Shown here piece by piece: positions 15,558 through 23,842 of a DNA stretch of 64,000 bases. The translations under genes and the position numbers were made by a program. The notes under the pieces were generated by a model. It worked only from the letters and a program-made list of their open reading frames with translations. It made no database searches and was not told the DNA's origin. The DNA comes from a bacterium (lineage in GTDB: Bacteria > Bdellovibrionota_C > UBA2361 > RFPC01): the NCBI GenBank assembly GCA_030428205.1, contig JAUIBK010000002.1:1-64000 (forward strand), in the 5' to 3' direction. Each line of letters begins with the position of its first letter. Within the stretch, counting starts at the first letter, position 1.

Positions 15558-18083
15558 GTGAAGACCGGTTGCGTATCTATAATTATTACCTGTTACAACT
15601 ACGGCCACTTCCTTCAGGAGTGTGTCGAGAGTGTCTTGAATCAGACCTACTCGAATTGGGAAGCTATCATCGTTGATGATGGAAGTACGGATAATACTCC
15701 GCTTGTAGCAGAAGAACTTGTCACGAGAGCACCTGAGAAGATTAGCTACCTCCGTCTTGAAAACGGAGGGGTATCTCGTGCTCGAAATATTGGCCTCGAG
15801 AAAACTTCTGGTGAATACATCTTGCCACTTGATGCTGATGATATGCTCTTTCCTTGGGCACTTGATGAGCTGGTGCGTTGCATCAAAATGGATCCTGCTT
15901 ATGGGTTTGCCTACGGTGCTCTTGAGGTGCTCGATGGCTTGCCTGGTGAAGCTTCACACTGGTTTCCTGGCCCCTATTCCCGGGACCTCTTTCAAGTAGA
16001 AAATTTAGCCAGCGTAACAAATCTCTGGAAGCGAGAGCTCTACGATCAAGGAGTTCACTTTAGAGATGGGTTCTTTTTTGAAGATTGGGATATTTGGTTG
16101 CAAATCATCGAACGTGGAGGAGTTGGTGGGTATACTCCTAAGCCAATCTTTCAATGTCGCACGCATCTTGATGGACGAACAAGTTTCGCTCGTTACTTTT
16201 ACTTTCAAGGACTAGCCCAGCAGGCTCAGGCAAATTCTAAAGTCTTTTACCAAGAGGAGTACCGAGATTTTACGGAAACCCTCCTCTACAATGCTCCACA
16301 AAGCTTTGATAAAACGACTGCTATTTTTCTTGTCCCCTACACGGGGAAGGAAGGGCAAGAGGGTAATATTAATGAAGAAGAGCTCAATGCTGCCCTCTTC
16401 CCCCTTCTTGAAGCGTATGTTGAAAGTGGTCATCTCGCTTGTATCTTTGGGAATTACGTCAAAGACGAGGATGTTCCCAAAGGTGTGTATGTTCTTGATT
16501 TTGCCGATATGTGGGATTTTGAAAAAGTAGATCCCTTCTTTGGAACTTTTGGTGCGAATCTCACGTTGTTTAACTATGGCTGGGATGCAAAGCTCTTAAA
16601 ACATATATTACGCAAGCCGACGGTCAATCTCCTTGTAGAGATGAAAGAAAATGGGGGAATGCCTGCTGATTATTACTATTCTCACAAGCCGGGTGCACTC
16701 TGCCTAGAGAAGAAAAGAGAAGGCTCGAATCATAAAGAATATCTCTTTTCTGATTCTGAGCAGTTAGTCTCGTTTTTAAGTAAAGCAGCTGATACGGAAT
16801 ATCAGGGAAGAAGAGAATCGCTTACTGTTGAGAGAAAGCGAAAGCTGGTCCTTTCAAAACAAAAAACTTATTCCAATACATACCGCTGTCCATCGGAAGA
16901 AAACGACATAAGTATCATTATCCCAAGTAGGAATATTGACTCAGCTAGGCTCCGTCGTTGTCTTTCTTCTATTCGCCTCAACACATTTAATCCAGAAGTA
17001 CCAGTCATCGTCAGTGATTTTGGCTCTCATCCAACGTATCTCGAAGGAATAAAGGAAGTGTGCCAAGAGTACGGTGCGCATCTTGAGATCTCCAATACTC
17101 GAGCACCATGGTCTCGTTCTCGTGTGCTCAATATCGGTGCGAGAAAAGCTGATACGCACTGGCTGCTGTTCACAGACGCAGACATGATCTTCTCTGAAGA
17201 TCTCCTTAGTATTTGGGATGAATACAGGCGAACATTTGGAGACGACTCTCTCTTTCTTGCACAATGCAAAAAATTACAACCACTTGCCAATCTTCCTGAC
17301 ATTTGGTCAGCAAGTCTCTACGAACAGTATGAACAGCATGGCCGCCTCTTTGAGAGCTTCGGTCACGGGGGGTTTCAAGCTATCCGAAGAGATCGATTCG
17401 AAGCACTAAGAGGATTTAATGAGCAATACTCCATATGGGGAGGTGAAGACAACGATCTGTCGTGTCGCGCTGAGCAGATGGACATGAGGTTGTGTTGGTT
17501 ACACCCTGGAAAACTTCTTCATCAGTGGCATATCAAAGATATTGACGAAAATGCCGTAAGGAAAAACCGTGAAGATTTTCAAAAAATTCAAGGGAACCTC
17601 AACTATGAGACGAATGATCCATTAACCTGGGGAAGGTTAACGGAAAAAGAGCAAGCTGAGTTTTCTCAGTGTGGGACTCTTGCTCCTCCAGAACGAACTG
17701 GAGCGAGTGCTCGTATTACAGAGGAGCTGCTCCGACCAGAGAGAACAGAAGCAGAAAAAATTCACCTGCTTCTGACTTGGGGGGATATCTGTCTTCAACA
17801 GGAAAAGTATGAATCTGCTTTAGAAACATTTGAAGATATCTATTCTCTTGATCCAGAGAATATCAATGCTGATATGGGTCTTGCGTGCTGTTACTTTTTT
17901 CGTGGTGCCCCACAAAGAGCTGCACATAACGCCTATAAAGTGCTTGGGAAGAATCCCAATCATGAGCAGGCAAAAGAGTTGCTGAGAAAGATCCAAGAGG
18001 GTCTCAATGGATATTATGCCTATATTCAAGAGGACAAGGCGCCAGAGCCATTTCTGAATACGCCCTTGAGCATATCGAATTAG
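15558..18083 (+). CDS. Dual GT2 glycosyltransferase with C-terminal TPRs
   Basis: An 841-residue cytoplasmic protein. The first GT-A family 2 domain (about residues 1-230) has SIIITCYNYGHFLQE, VDDGSTDNT and LPLDADDM. A middle region of unknown fold follows (about 250-440). The second GT2 domain (about 450-670) has SIIIPSRN, WSRSRVLNIGARKA, the metal-binding FTDADM and a galactosyltransferase-like WGGEDNDLSCR. TPR-like repeats occupy about 730-820 (YESALETFEDIYSLDPENINADMGL). It probably assembles a disaccharide or alternating glycan. The GTG at 15558 is preferred because AAGGA precedes it; TTG at 15540 is the alternative. Position after two flagellins suggests flagellin glycosylation, which is inference. 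Confidence 0.8.
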   Translation: MKTGCVSIIITCYNYGHFLQECVESVLNQTYSNWEAIIVDDGSTDNTPLVAEELVTRAPEKISYLRLENGGVSRARNIGLEKTSGEYILPLDADDMLFPWALDELVRCIKMDPAYGFAYGALEVLDGLPGEASHWFPGPYSRDLFQVENLASVTNLWKRELYDQGVHFRDGFFFEDWDIWLQIIERGGVGGYTPKPIFQCRTHLDGRTSFARYFYFQGLAQQAQANSKVFYQEEYRDFTETLLYNAPQSFDKTTAIFLVPYTGKEGQEGNINEEELNAALFPLLEAYVESGHLACIFGNYVKDEDVPKGVYVLDFADMWDFEKVDPFFGTFGANLTLFNYGWDAKLLKHILRKPTVNLLVEMKENGGMPADYYYSHKPGALCLEKKREGSNHKEYLFSDSEQLVSFLSKAADTEYQGRRESLTVERKRKLVLSKQKTYSNTYRCPSEENDISIIIPSRNIDSARLRRCLSSIRLNTFNPEVPVIVSDFGSHPTYLEGIKEVCQEYGAHLEISNTRAPWSRSRVLNIGARKADTHWLLFTDADMIFSEDLLSIWDEYRRTFGDDSLFLAQCKKLQPLANLPDIWSASLYEQYEQHGRLFESFGHGGFQAIRRDRFEALRGFNEQYSIWGGEDNDLSCRAEQMDMRLCWLHPGKLLHQWHIKDIDENAVRKNREDFQKIQGNLNYETNDPLTWGRLTEKEQAEFSQCGTLAPPERTGASARITEELLRPERTEAEKIHLLLTWGDICLQQEKYESALETFEDIYSLDPENINADMGLACCYFFRGAPQRAAHNAYKVLGKNPNHEQAKELLRKIQEGLNGYYAYIQEDKAPEPFLNTPLSISN

Positions 18084-18117
18084 TGTGTGAGTTATAAAGA
18101 AACCTGCTTTTCGTTAC

Positions 18118-18203
18118 CATTTCCTTGAACTTTTTTCTCCGTGGCAAAGGTTCGGGTATAACAGCAAGGACCTTTGCCACGGAGAAAAAAGTTCAAGGAA
18201 ATG
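18118..18203. terminator. 33-bp perfect inverted repeat between gene ends
   Basis: Arms 18118-18150 and 18171-18203 are exact reverse complements around a 20-nt loop. The arms contain CTTTTTT / AAAAAAG tracts and CCGTGGCAAAGG. The element lies between the convergent glycosyltransferase and trpS genes, so it may stop transcription from both sides. Such perfect, long arms also fit a recently inserted palindromic element. Confidence 0.7.
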
Positions 18204-18223
18204 ACTGTATGAAATCAGAGGCT

Positions 18224-19192
18224 CTACAGAAACCCCTGCGCCTTCCGTACGGCAGATAAAATAGGTGCTGCAATAGCCCAAGCTTTTTCCTTTCCTTCGA
18301 AAAGAATCGAGTTGAGTTTGTTTTCATCTTCACGCAGCTCAAAGTATCTTTCTCGTGCCTCTTTAAGATGTTCGTTCATTGCCTCAAAGAGATCTTGCTT
18401 GGCGTGTCCCCAGCCGTAGCCGCCAGCAGCGAGTTTGTCTGAGAGTGTTTGCACATCGGAAGGTGAGGCAAAGTGAGGATAGAGATCCCCGATTAAGGAG
18501 CCCTTAAGCTCTTTTGGTGCCTCCATATCAGTAGAATCGGTCGTGATGGACATAATTTTTTTTCTGAGGTGTTTTTCAGTAGAAAACAGTGGAATGACAT
18601 TGTTGTATGATTTGGACATCTTCTGACCATCAAGGCCGGGAATCACCATCACATCCTCATTAATAAGAGGAGCGGGAAGTTTGAGCAGATCTTCTCCGTA
18701 AACTGTATTGAAGGAGCCTGCCATATTGCGCGCCATCTCAACGTGTTGCTTTTGGTCCTTTCCCACGGGAACAACATCGGGCTCGTACATAAGTATGTCA
18801 GCTGCCATGAGCACGGGATAGGCAAACACCCCGTGATTGACCTCCTTACTTTTGGCTACTGCGTCTTTATAAGAGTGAGCTTTTTGCAAATAGCCCATGC
18901 CAGTGACGCAACTTAAGTACCAGGCGAATTCGGTAACCATGGGGAGATCGCTTTGGCGGTAAAGGAGATGCTTAGAAGTATCAAGTCCAAGCGCAATCCA
19001 GCTTGCTACGATATCAAGAGATTGTTTCTTGAGAGCCTCGGGATCTTTATTTGTTGTCAGTGAGTGCATATCTGCAATGAAATAGAGGCACTCATATTCT
19101 TCTTGGAGTTTTAATCCTTCACGGATGGTTCCTAAGTAGTTGCCGATGTGAAGCTCGCCAGAGGCGCGTATGCCGGTAAGTGATCGTTTCAT
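18224..19192 (-). CDS. trpS: Tryptophanyl-tRNA synthetase
   Basis: A 322-residue class I synthetase. The HIGH-type signature is SGELHIGNY near residue 10, the KMSKS loop is GQKMSKSYNN, and YPVLMAADILMYEPDVVPVGKDQKQH forms the tryptophan/ATP pocket region. It charges tRNA-Trp. The start at 19192 (MKRSLTGIRASG) is chosen because the family begins here; a GTG 12 codons upstream would add unrelated residues. Single copy in the window, an essential gene on this replicon. Confidence 0.95.
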   Translation of the reverse strand: MKRSLTGIRASGELHIGNYLGTIREGLKLQEEYECLYFIADMHSLTTNKDPEALKKQSLDIVASWIALGLDTSKHLLYRQSDLPMVTEFAWYLSCVTGMGYLQKAHSYKDAVAKSKEVNHGVFAYPVLMAADILMYEPDVVPVGKDQKQHVEMARNMAGSFNTVYGEDLLKLPAPLINEDVMVIPGLDGQKMSKSYNNVIPLFSTEKHLRKKIMSITTDSTDMEAPKELKGSLIGDLYPHFASPSDVQTLSDKLAAGGYGWGHAKQDLFEAMNEHLKEARERYFELREDENKLNSILFEGKEKAWAIAAPILSAVRKAQGFL

Positions 19193-19224
19193 GTGCTTTA
19201 GAATAACCTCTATATGTATGGGGA

Positions 19225-19251
19225 CCACCTGAATTTATTTCATTCAGGTGG
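19225..19251. terminator. Short hairpin upstream of trpS
   Basis: CCACCTGAA (19225-19233) pairs perfectly with TTCAGGTGG (19243-19251). It sits about 33 nt before the trpS start and after the 604-residue gene, both on the minus strand. There is no T-run, so it could be a leader hairpin or part of a repeat rather than a classical terminator. Confidence 0.4.
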
Positions 19252-19259
19252 AATGTCAA

Positions 19260-19362
19260 CTAGTGCTCCGACAAAAAAGTTTTTTCACCTAACGAGGAGG
19301 AGCACTTTTTCGCCGGATGGCGAAAACCCCCGGAGGGACAATACAGCTGGCCATAGAACTAG
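19260..19362. repeat. CTAG-bounded palindromic element, copy 2 (103 bp)
   Basis: Begins CTAGTGCTCCGACAAAAAAG and contains CACCTAACGAGGAGGAGCAC, TTTTTCGCC, GGCGAAAACCCCCGGAGGGA and CAATACAGCTGG, ending in AACTAG. It is close to the reverse complement of the right part of 59735-59885. Its right boundary CTAG supplies the TAG stop of the minus-strand gene ending at 19359. Confidence 0.8.
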
Positions 19363-21173
19363 AGAGTCATGAGATCTTGAGGTTGAGGCAGACCTCCGTA
19401 ATCTCTCACGATGACGCTCTGAATATGCTCTTCAAGCACGGAGAGTTTGACAGCGTAAATCCCACGACGAGGATCAACGACTCGCATTTCTAGAGAGCCG
19501 TTCTCGCTAGGGATGACCTCATGTTCTGCTCTTGTTGTTTTTCCCCAAGTTCGAAAATGGACCTCATTGTGGAGAGGATCAATCCCGAGAAATGAGACGA
19601 TGTGGGCAGTTCGAACCTCAGTTCGTCCCGCGCGCTCTCTTTCACTAAGATCGGTCAATTCTTCCTCTGAGAGGTAGCGATCGAGATAGGAAAACTTATC
19701 GCCAGGGGTTAATTTTTTGAGAAGCAGACACAGTGTACTTGGTTGTATCGAATCGTATGACGAGTAACATACATGATCATCACCAGTGAGCTCGCTGAGC
19801 AGCTGAGCTGTTTGACTCGAGAAGAGACCGCAGCTAACACGTTCTTGAGTTGTTTCATCCATATTACAATCTTTTTCTGGATTGTAATCGAGGGGGCCAT
19901 TGGCGGCTTCCATAAACGTAGCCTGTCTGCGTGATTCAGTTGGAGAAATGTATGCTGTGGAGAGATAGACATCATCTCTTTCAACTTCGTGCTCACCAAG
20001 TGTTGCACACCGGACATCAAAGACTTGAGTGGTAACAAAGGCGGCTAGTGCTGGATACCTCAGGTGGAGATCGAAGTCGATAACATCAGCGCCGCAACGG
20101 TTCCAGCTTCCTTGGTTGATGTTGAAGGGGTCGAGTTCAGCCAGCGCACCTTCGATAATTTTTTCGCGACGTGTATCGTCGCTTTCATTCATTGGAAGAG
20201 TGAGGAGGCGGCATAAAGAGTTGAGTACCGATCTCTCGCCATCCTCATGCTGCATGGTTTCAAAGAGAGTGAGGTTGGCCGTCTCTGGTGAGCGGCGGTG
20301 GCAAAGGTTGATCAGGTGTCCTCGACCTTCAAGAGTTGTTCCAACTAAAAGCGTATGAAGCGCCGATTGTTGTTCGGGTGTGGCCAAGAGGTAAGCAGGT
20401 GAGCTTGTGAGTTCATCGTAGAAGAGGGCGGTGTGCTGAGTGCTCAGTGATAAAGCGAGCGAAGGATCATCAGGACGCTCCTTCTTTTGTGACCAGTCGA
20501 TCAGTGCCACAGCCATTGACACTGTTATGTCGAGATCTTTTACGTCTTGTGGAAGTGCAAGTTTAAAGGGAATAGGGCGTAAGCTATTTACTTCTTGCAG
20601 TGCAGTATAAAAGGCTGCTGCCGTTTTAGGTCCAAAGAGGCCATCGGCATCTTCGAGGTTCATGGTCAGTTTTTGTAGGGTAGCAACTGTAGGGTTTGAT
20701 ATATAATTTCCTGTTGGATCTGTATCTTTTTTATAGTCTCCTTGGGCCGCAATGACTTCTGTGTCTTTGCCTTGAGAAGTCATGATGCTGAGATAAGAGC
20801 TGAGCTCTTGTGGAGTCAGTGCTGTGCTATTTGCAGACCGTAGAGGAATTACTTCGTGTAGACCGAAAGCTTCGACTGATTGTACTGGGCTTTTGGGGGC
20901 AGAGCGCAAAAGTTCAAAGAGCGCCTTCTGGTATCTTTCTTGTTGTTGTGGAGACCATGTATCGATAGTTCCTTCAGAGTGAGATTCTGATGGTGATGCG
21001 CTCTTTGTGTACATGGAGTAAGCCGTCATACTGGCTAGCGAAAGGACAAGCCCCCATGCGGCAGTACGTTGCTTATTTAAAAAGGGAGGTCGCTCAAGAG
21101 CTTTGAGTGAGTCACCATCGACCACGGAACTCTTAGCGATTTCAGCTATTTGCGCATCTGAATACTTCGTCAA
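19359..21173 (-). CDS. Membrane-anchored protein with peptidoglycan-binding-like motif, unknown
   Basis: A 604-residue protein. A single N-terminal transmembrane helix (about residues 38-58, AAWGLVLSLASMTAYSMY) follows a basic or amphipathic start, so most of the protein should lie in the periplasm. Around residues 160-195 the pattern LQKLTMNLEDADGLFGPKTAAAF resembles the peptidoglycan-binding PGB_1 repeat. The remainder, with several cysteines between about 300 and 480, matches nothing I know. It follows rsmB by 19 bp on the same strand. The stop codon is formed by the edge of a dispersed repeat, so the original C-terminus may have been altered. Confidence 0.6.
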   Translation of the reverse strand: MTKYSDAQIAEIAKSSVVDGDSLKALERPPFLNKQRTAAWGLVLSLASMTAYSMYTKSASPSESHSEGTIDTWSPQQQERYQKALFELLRSAPKSPVQSVEAFGLHEVIPLRSANSTALTPQELSSYLSIMTSQGKDTEVIAAQGDYKKDTDPTGNYISNPTVATLQKLTMNLEDADGLFGPKTAAAFYTALQEVNSLRPIPFKLALPQDVKDLDITVSMAVALIDWSQKKERPDDPSLALSLSTQHTALFYDELTSSPAYLLATPEQQSALHTLLVGTTLEGRGHLINLCHRRSPETANLTLFETMQHEDGERSVLNSLCRLLTLPMNESDDTRREKIIEGALAELDPFNINQGSWNRCGADVIDFDLHLRYPALAAFVTTQVFDVRCATLGEHEVERDDVYLSTAYISPTESRRQATFMEAANGPLDYNPEKDCNMDETTQERVSCGLFSSQTAQLLSELTGDDHVCYSSYDSIQPSTLCLLLKKLTPGDKFSYLDRYLSEEELTDLSERERAGRTEVRTAHIVSFLGIDPLHNEVHFRTWGKTTRAEHEVIPSENGSLEMRVVDPRRGIYAVKLSVLEEHIQSVIVRDYGGLPQPQDLMTL

Positions 21174-21192
21174 AACAACACCTCAACTCTTG

Positions 21193-22551
21193 TTATGGCG
21201 AAGATAACGCAGCACTTGCTGTTAGCCTTGCAGCAAAACCGCCGCTCATGTGGTGTCGGTGAGGCCATGAGCGAAGCTCTCCGCGATCATTGAGAAGAGT
21301 CGTTGGGAGCTCCGTAAGAGGAGAAAGAGAAAAATTGTCGTGGTGGTCGAGAAATGAATCGACGACTTCTTCATTTTCAGACGAGTCTATTGAGCACGTG
21401 CTGTATACGATGATTCCAGAGGGTTTGAGAAGTGTCGCAGCGTGAGAAAGGAGTTGTTGCTGGAGGGATACGAGTTCCTCAATGTCTGTTTCGTTTCGAT
21501 TCCAACGGAGGTCTTTTTTTCTGCCGAGGGTTCCAAGTCCTGTGCAAGGCGCATCAATTAAGATGCGGTCAAAGCGACGATTGGAATCGAGTGTTGTGGC
21601 ATCACAACAGAGCGTAGTGGTGTTTGCTACCCCCAGCCGGTTACAGTTCTCTTCTACTTGAGCAAGTCTTGTTTGGCTCACATCAACAGCGAGGATACTT
21701 CCTGTATTTTGCATCATTGCCGCGAGAAGAGTTGTTTTTCCTCCTGGGGCAGAGCAGAGATCGAGAATATCTTCACCTGGATTTGCACCAAGTGCTTTAG
21801 CCATAAGAACGGAACTCACGTCTTGGAAGAGAAAAAGTCCATCTTGAAAGGAGGTCAGTGTATCGATGGAGCTGGGTAGGTTTTGAATCTTAAGACAGTC
21901 TTCGTCAAACGAGCAGGGCAGGCTTGAGATTCCCTCAAGCGTTAGCCGTTTGATCAGCTCCTCACGGTGGCATCGTAGCGTATTGACTCTGGCGTAGAGT
22001 GGCCACTGAGTGTTGTTGAATCGACAAAGAGCGATGGTCTCTTCTTTTCCGATTTGCGCTATCCACCGTTGAATGATCCATATTGGATGACTGAGGGCTT
22101 CAGCTATGTCCTCTGGGCTGTCTAGGCGTTGTTGCTCTGGTTTTCGATCTTTGGACGCTAAGGAACGAAGAACGGCATTGACCAAGTTTGCTTGTCTCCG
22201 ATCAGTGACCTGTTTGGCAAGATTCACCGACTCGTTAACGGCCACTTCATTGGGCACTCTCTCAAGGCATAGGATTTGGTAAGCACCAATGCGCAAAATG
22301 GTTTGGACTCGCTTTGAAAGTTTTTTGAGCTTCCCAGTAAGACAAGTTGTTAGTTCTTTTTCTAAGTAGCTGCGCTCTTCGAGTACACCTTTAACGATTT
22401 TTTCAGCAAGATTCTGATCACGTAAATCAAGGCCACTCGCTTGGAGAGTTTTTGTAAGTGAGAGCTCGAGCAGAGACGTTCCAGCTTCAACTGCTGAGAG
22501 GATTTCCCATGCAAGCTTTCGTGCTGATTGTCGGGGTTTGCTTCGTTTCAT
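21193..22551 (-). CDS. rsmB: 16S rRNA m5C967 methyltransferase
   Basis: A 452-residue protein with an N-terminal NusB-like RNA-binding domain (ARKLAWEILSAVEAG, RIGAYQILCLERVPNEVAVNESVNLAK) and a C-terminal SAM methyltransferase. The SAM motif is LDLCSAPGGKTTLLA, the PC motif is DAPCTGLGTLGR, and the catalytic TC motif is YSTCSIDSSENE. It methylates C967 of 16S rRNA. The start at 22551 (MKRSKPRQSARK) matches the family; the frame extends 19 codons further up. It overlaps the 3' end of ctaA by about 65 bp, suggesting coupling. Confidence 0.92.
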   Translation of the reverse strand: MKRSKPRQSARKLAWEILSAVEAGTSLLELSLTKTLQASGLDLRDQNLAEKIVKGVLEERSYLEKELTTCLTGKLKKLSKRVQTILRIGAYQILCLERVPNEVAVNESVNLAKQVTDRRQANLVNAVLRSLASKDRKPEQQRLDSPEDIAEALSHPIWIIQRWIAQIGKEETIALCRFNNTQWPLYARVNTLRCHREELIKRLTLEGISSLPCSFDEDCLKIQNLPSSIDTLTSFQDGLFLFQDVSSVLMAKALGANPGEDILDLCSAPGGKTTLLAAMMQNTGSILAVDVSQTRLAQVEENCNRLGVANTTTLCCDATTLDSNRRFDRILIDAPCTGLGTLGRKKDLRWNRNETDIEELVSLQQQLLSHAATLLKPSGIIVYSTCSIDSSENEEVVDSFLDHHDNFSLSPLTELPTTLLNDRGELRSWPHRHHMSGGFAARLTASAALSSP

Positions 22552-23584
22552 TTGTGAGTATTGGGGGGCTAAAAAGAGTTTGAGAATGTGTGAGAGAGAC
22601 AAGGGCAAAGACCATCAGCACGCCCCCGAGTTGGTGAAGTACAGCGAGTGGCAGTGGTACGATATAGATAAGTGTGGCAATACCCAATAGGCACTGAAGA
22701 GAGGTTGCTAGGAGGAGCAAAACAAGCGCTTTGCGTAGTGGAGTGCCTGCAGAACGCTTCCAGTGAATAGAGCTGAAGAAAAACACCCCAAGCGCAATAG
22801 CTATCGCTAGCCAGCGGTGTACAAATTGTAACGTTACGTTGTTTTCAAGAAAGTTCATCCAGGATGGTGTGAGTGCAAAAAGTGCAGAGGGAATCCATTC
22901 ACCGTTCATAGTAGGAAAGGTATTGATGCCGAGACCTGCTTTTTTCCCCGCAATAAATGCGCCATATATGATTTGGACGACGACAATGACACAAAGTATC
23001 ACGGCCCCAGGTGTTACCTTTCCTCGCTTATTCTCCTGGGACTGAGCGTTGAGAGAAAGGATGAGCCACGAGAGGTAAGCAAAAATAAGAAGTGCGAGAC
23101 TAAGATGTGCCGCAAGTCGGTAGTGACTGACGTCTGGCTTATCGACGAGTCCACTTTGTACCATGAACCAACCAAGTAATCCTTGAGAGCCACCTAAGAG
23201 CAGTCCAACAAAGAGTTGCCAGAAGAGTTTCCGAGTAAAGTACCCCCGTATCCAAAAGAAAAGAAACGGCACAAAGAATACCACTCCGATAAGTCGGCCG
23301 AGAATTCGGTGACTATACTCCCACAGAAAAATACCCTGAAACTCACTGAGGCTCATACTGTGGTTGTGGATTTGGTACTCTGGGTACTGTTGGTATTTTG
23401 AAAAAACGACTTGCCACTCTTCAAGGCTCAGTGGGGGAATCACTCCCATCAGTGGCTTCCACTCAACCATGGAGAGGCCAGAATCAGTCAGGCGAGTGAT
23501 CCCTCCGACAGCAACGATAAGGACTACGAGGAGTGCAACGAGAGAGAGCCAGAGAGATATGTGGAGAGTTCTTTTGCTTTCCAT
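22487..23584 (-). CDS. ctaA: Heme A synthase (CtaA/COX15)
   Basis: A 365-residue, eight-helix membrane protein. Family signatures are GGITRLTDSGLSMVEWKP, the histidine-bearing WEYSHRILGR, HLSLALLIFAYL, GLGINTFPTMNGEWIP and QFVHRWLAIAIALG. It oxidises heme O to heme A for aa3-type cytochrome oxidase, so the cell respires oxygen. The start at 23584 (MESKRTLHISLW) is chosen by comparison with the family; an upstream TTG start is possible. It overlaps rsmB. No ctaB or oxidase subunits are in the window. Confidence 0.93.
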   Translation of the reverse strand: MESKRTLHISLWLSLVALLVVLIVAVGGITRLTDSGLSMVEWKPLMGVIPPLSLEEWQVVFSKYQQYPEYQIHNHSMSLSEFQGIFLWEYSHRILGRLIGVVFFVPFLFFWIRGYFTRKLFWQLFVGLLLGGSQGLLGWFMVQSGLVDKPDVSHYRLAAHLSLALLIFAYLSWLILSLNAQSQENKRGKVTPGAVILCVIVVVQIIYGAFIAGKKAGLGINTFPTMNGEWIPSALFALTPSWMNFLENNVTLQFVHRWLAIAIALGVFFFSSIHWKRSAGTPLRKALVLLLLATSLQCLLGIATLIYIVPLPLAVLHQLGGVLMVFALVSLTHSQTLFSPPILTNETKQTPTISTKACMGNPLSS

Positions 23585-23842
23585 GTGAGAAGATACGGTG
23601 CTTTGTCCTGCAAACGGTATCGTAGAATTATCGGAGAAGAAAGAGTGGAGCAAACGGCGTTATGCGAATTGCGGCGATATTCAGAAAAAATCCTTTCATG
23701 AAAGGGGCTTAGTCCGCTAGTCTGTCCGAAAGTCGACCCTTTTCTGTTCTTAGCTGCATCGTACTAAGGGTTTTAAGCAGTATTCCATTCTAGTGCTATG
23801 ACCAGAAGCAGTGCACCAATTCTATTTCGGAGTTCATACGGC

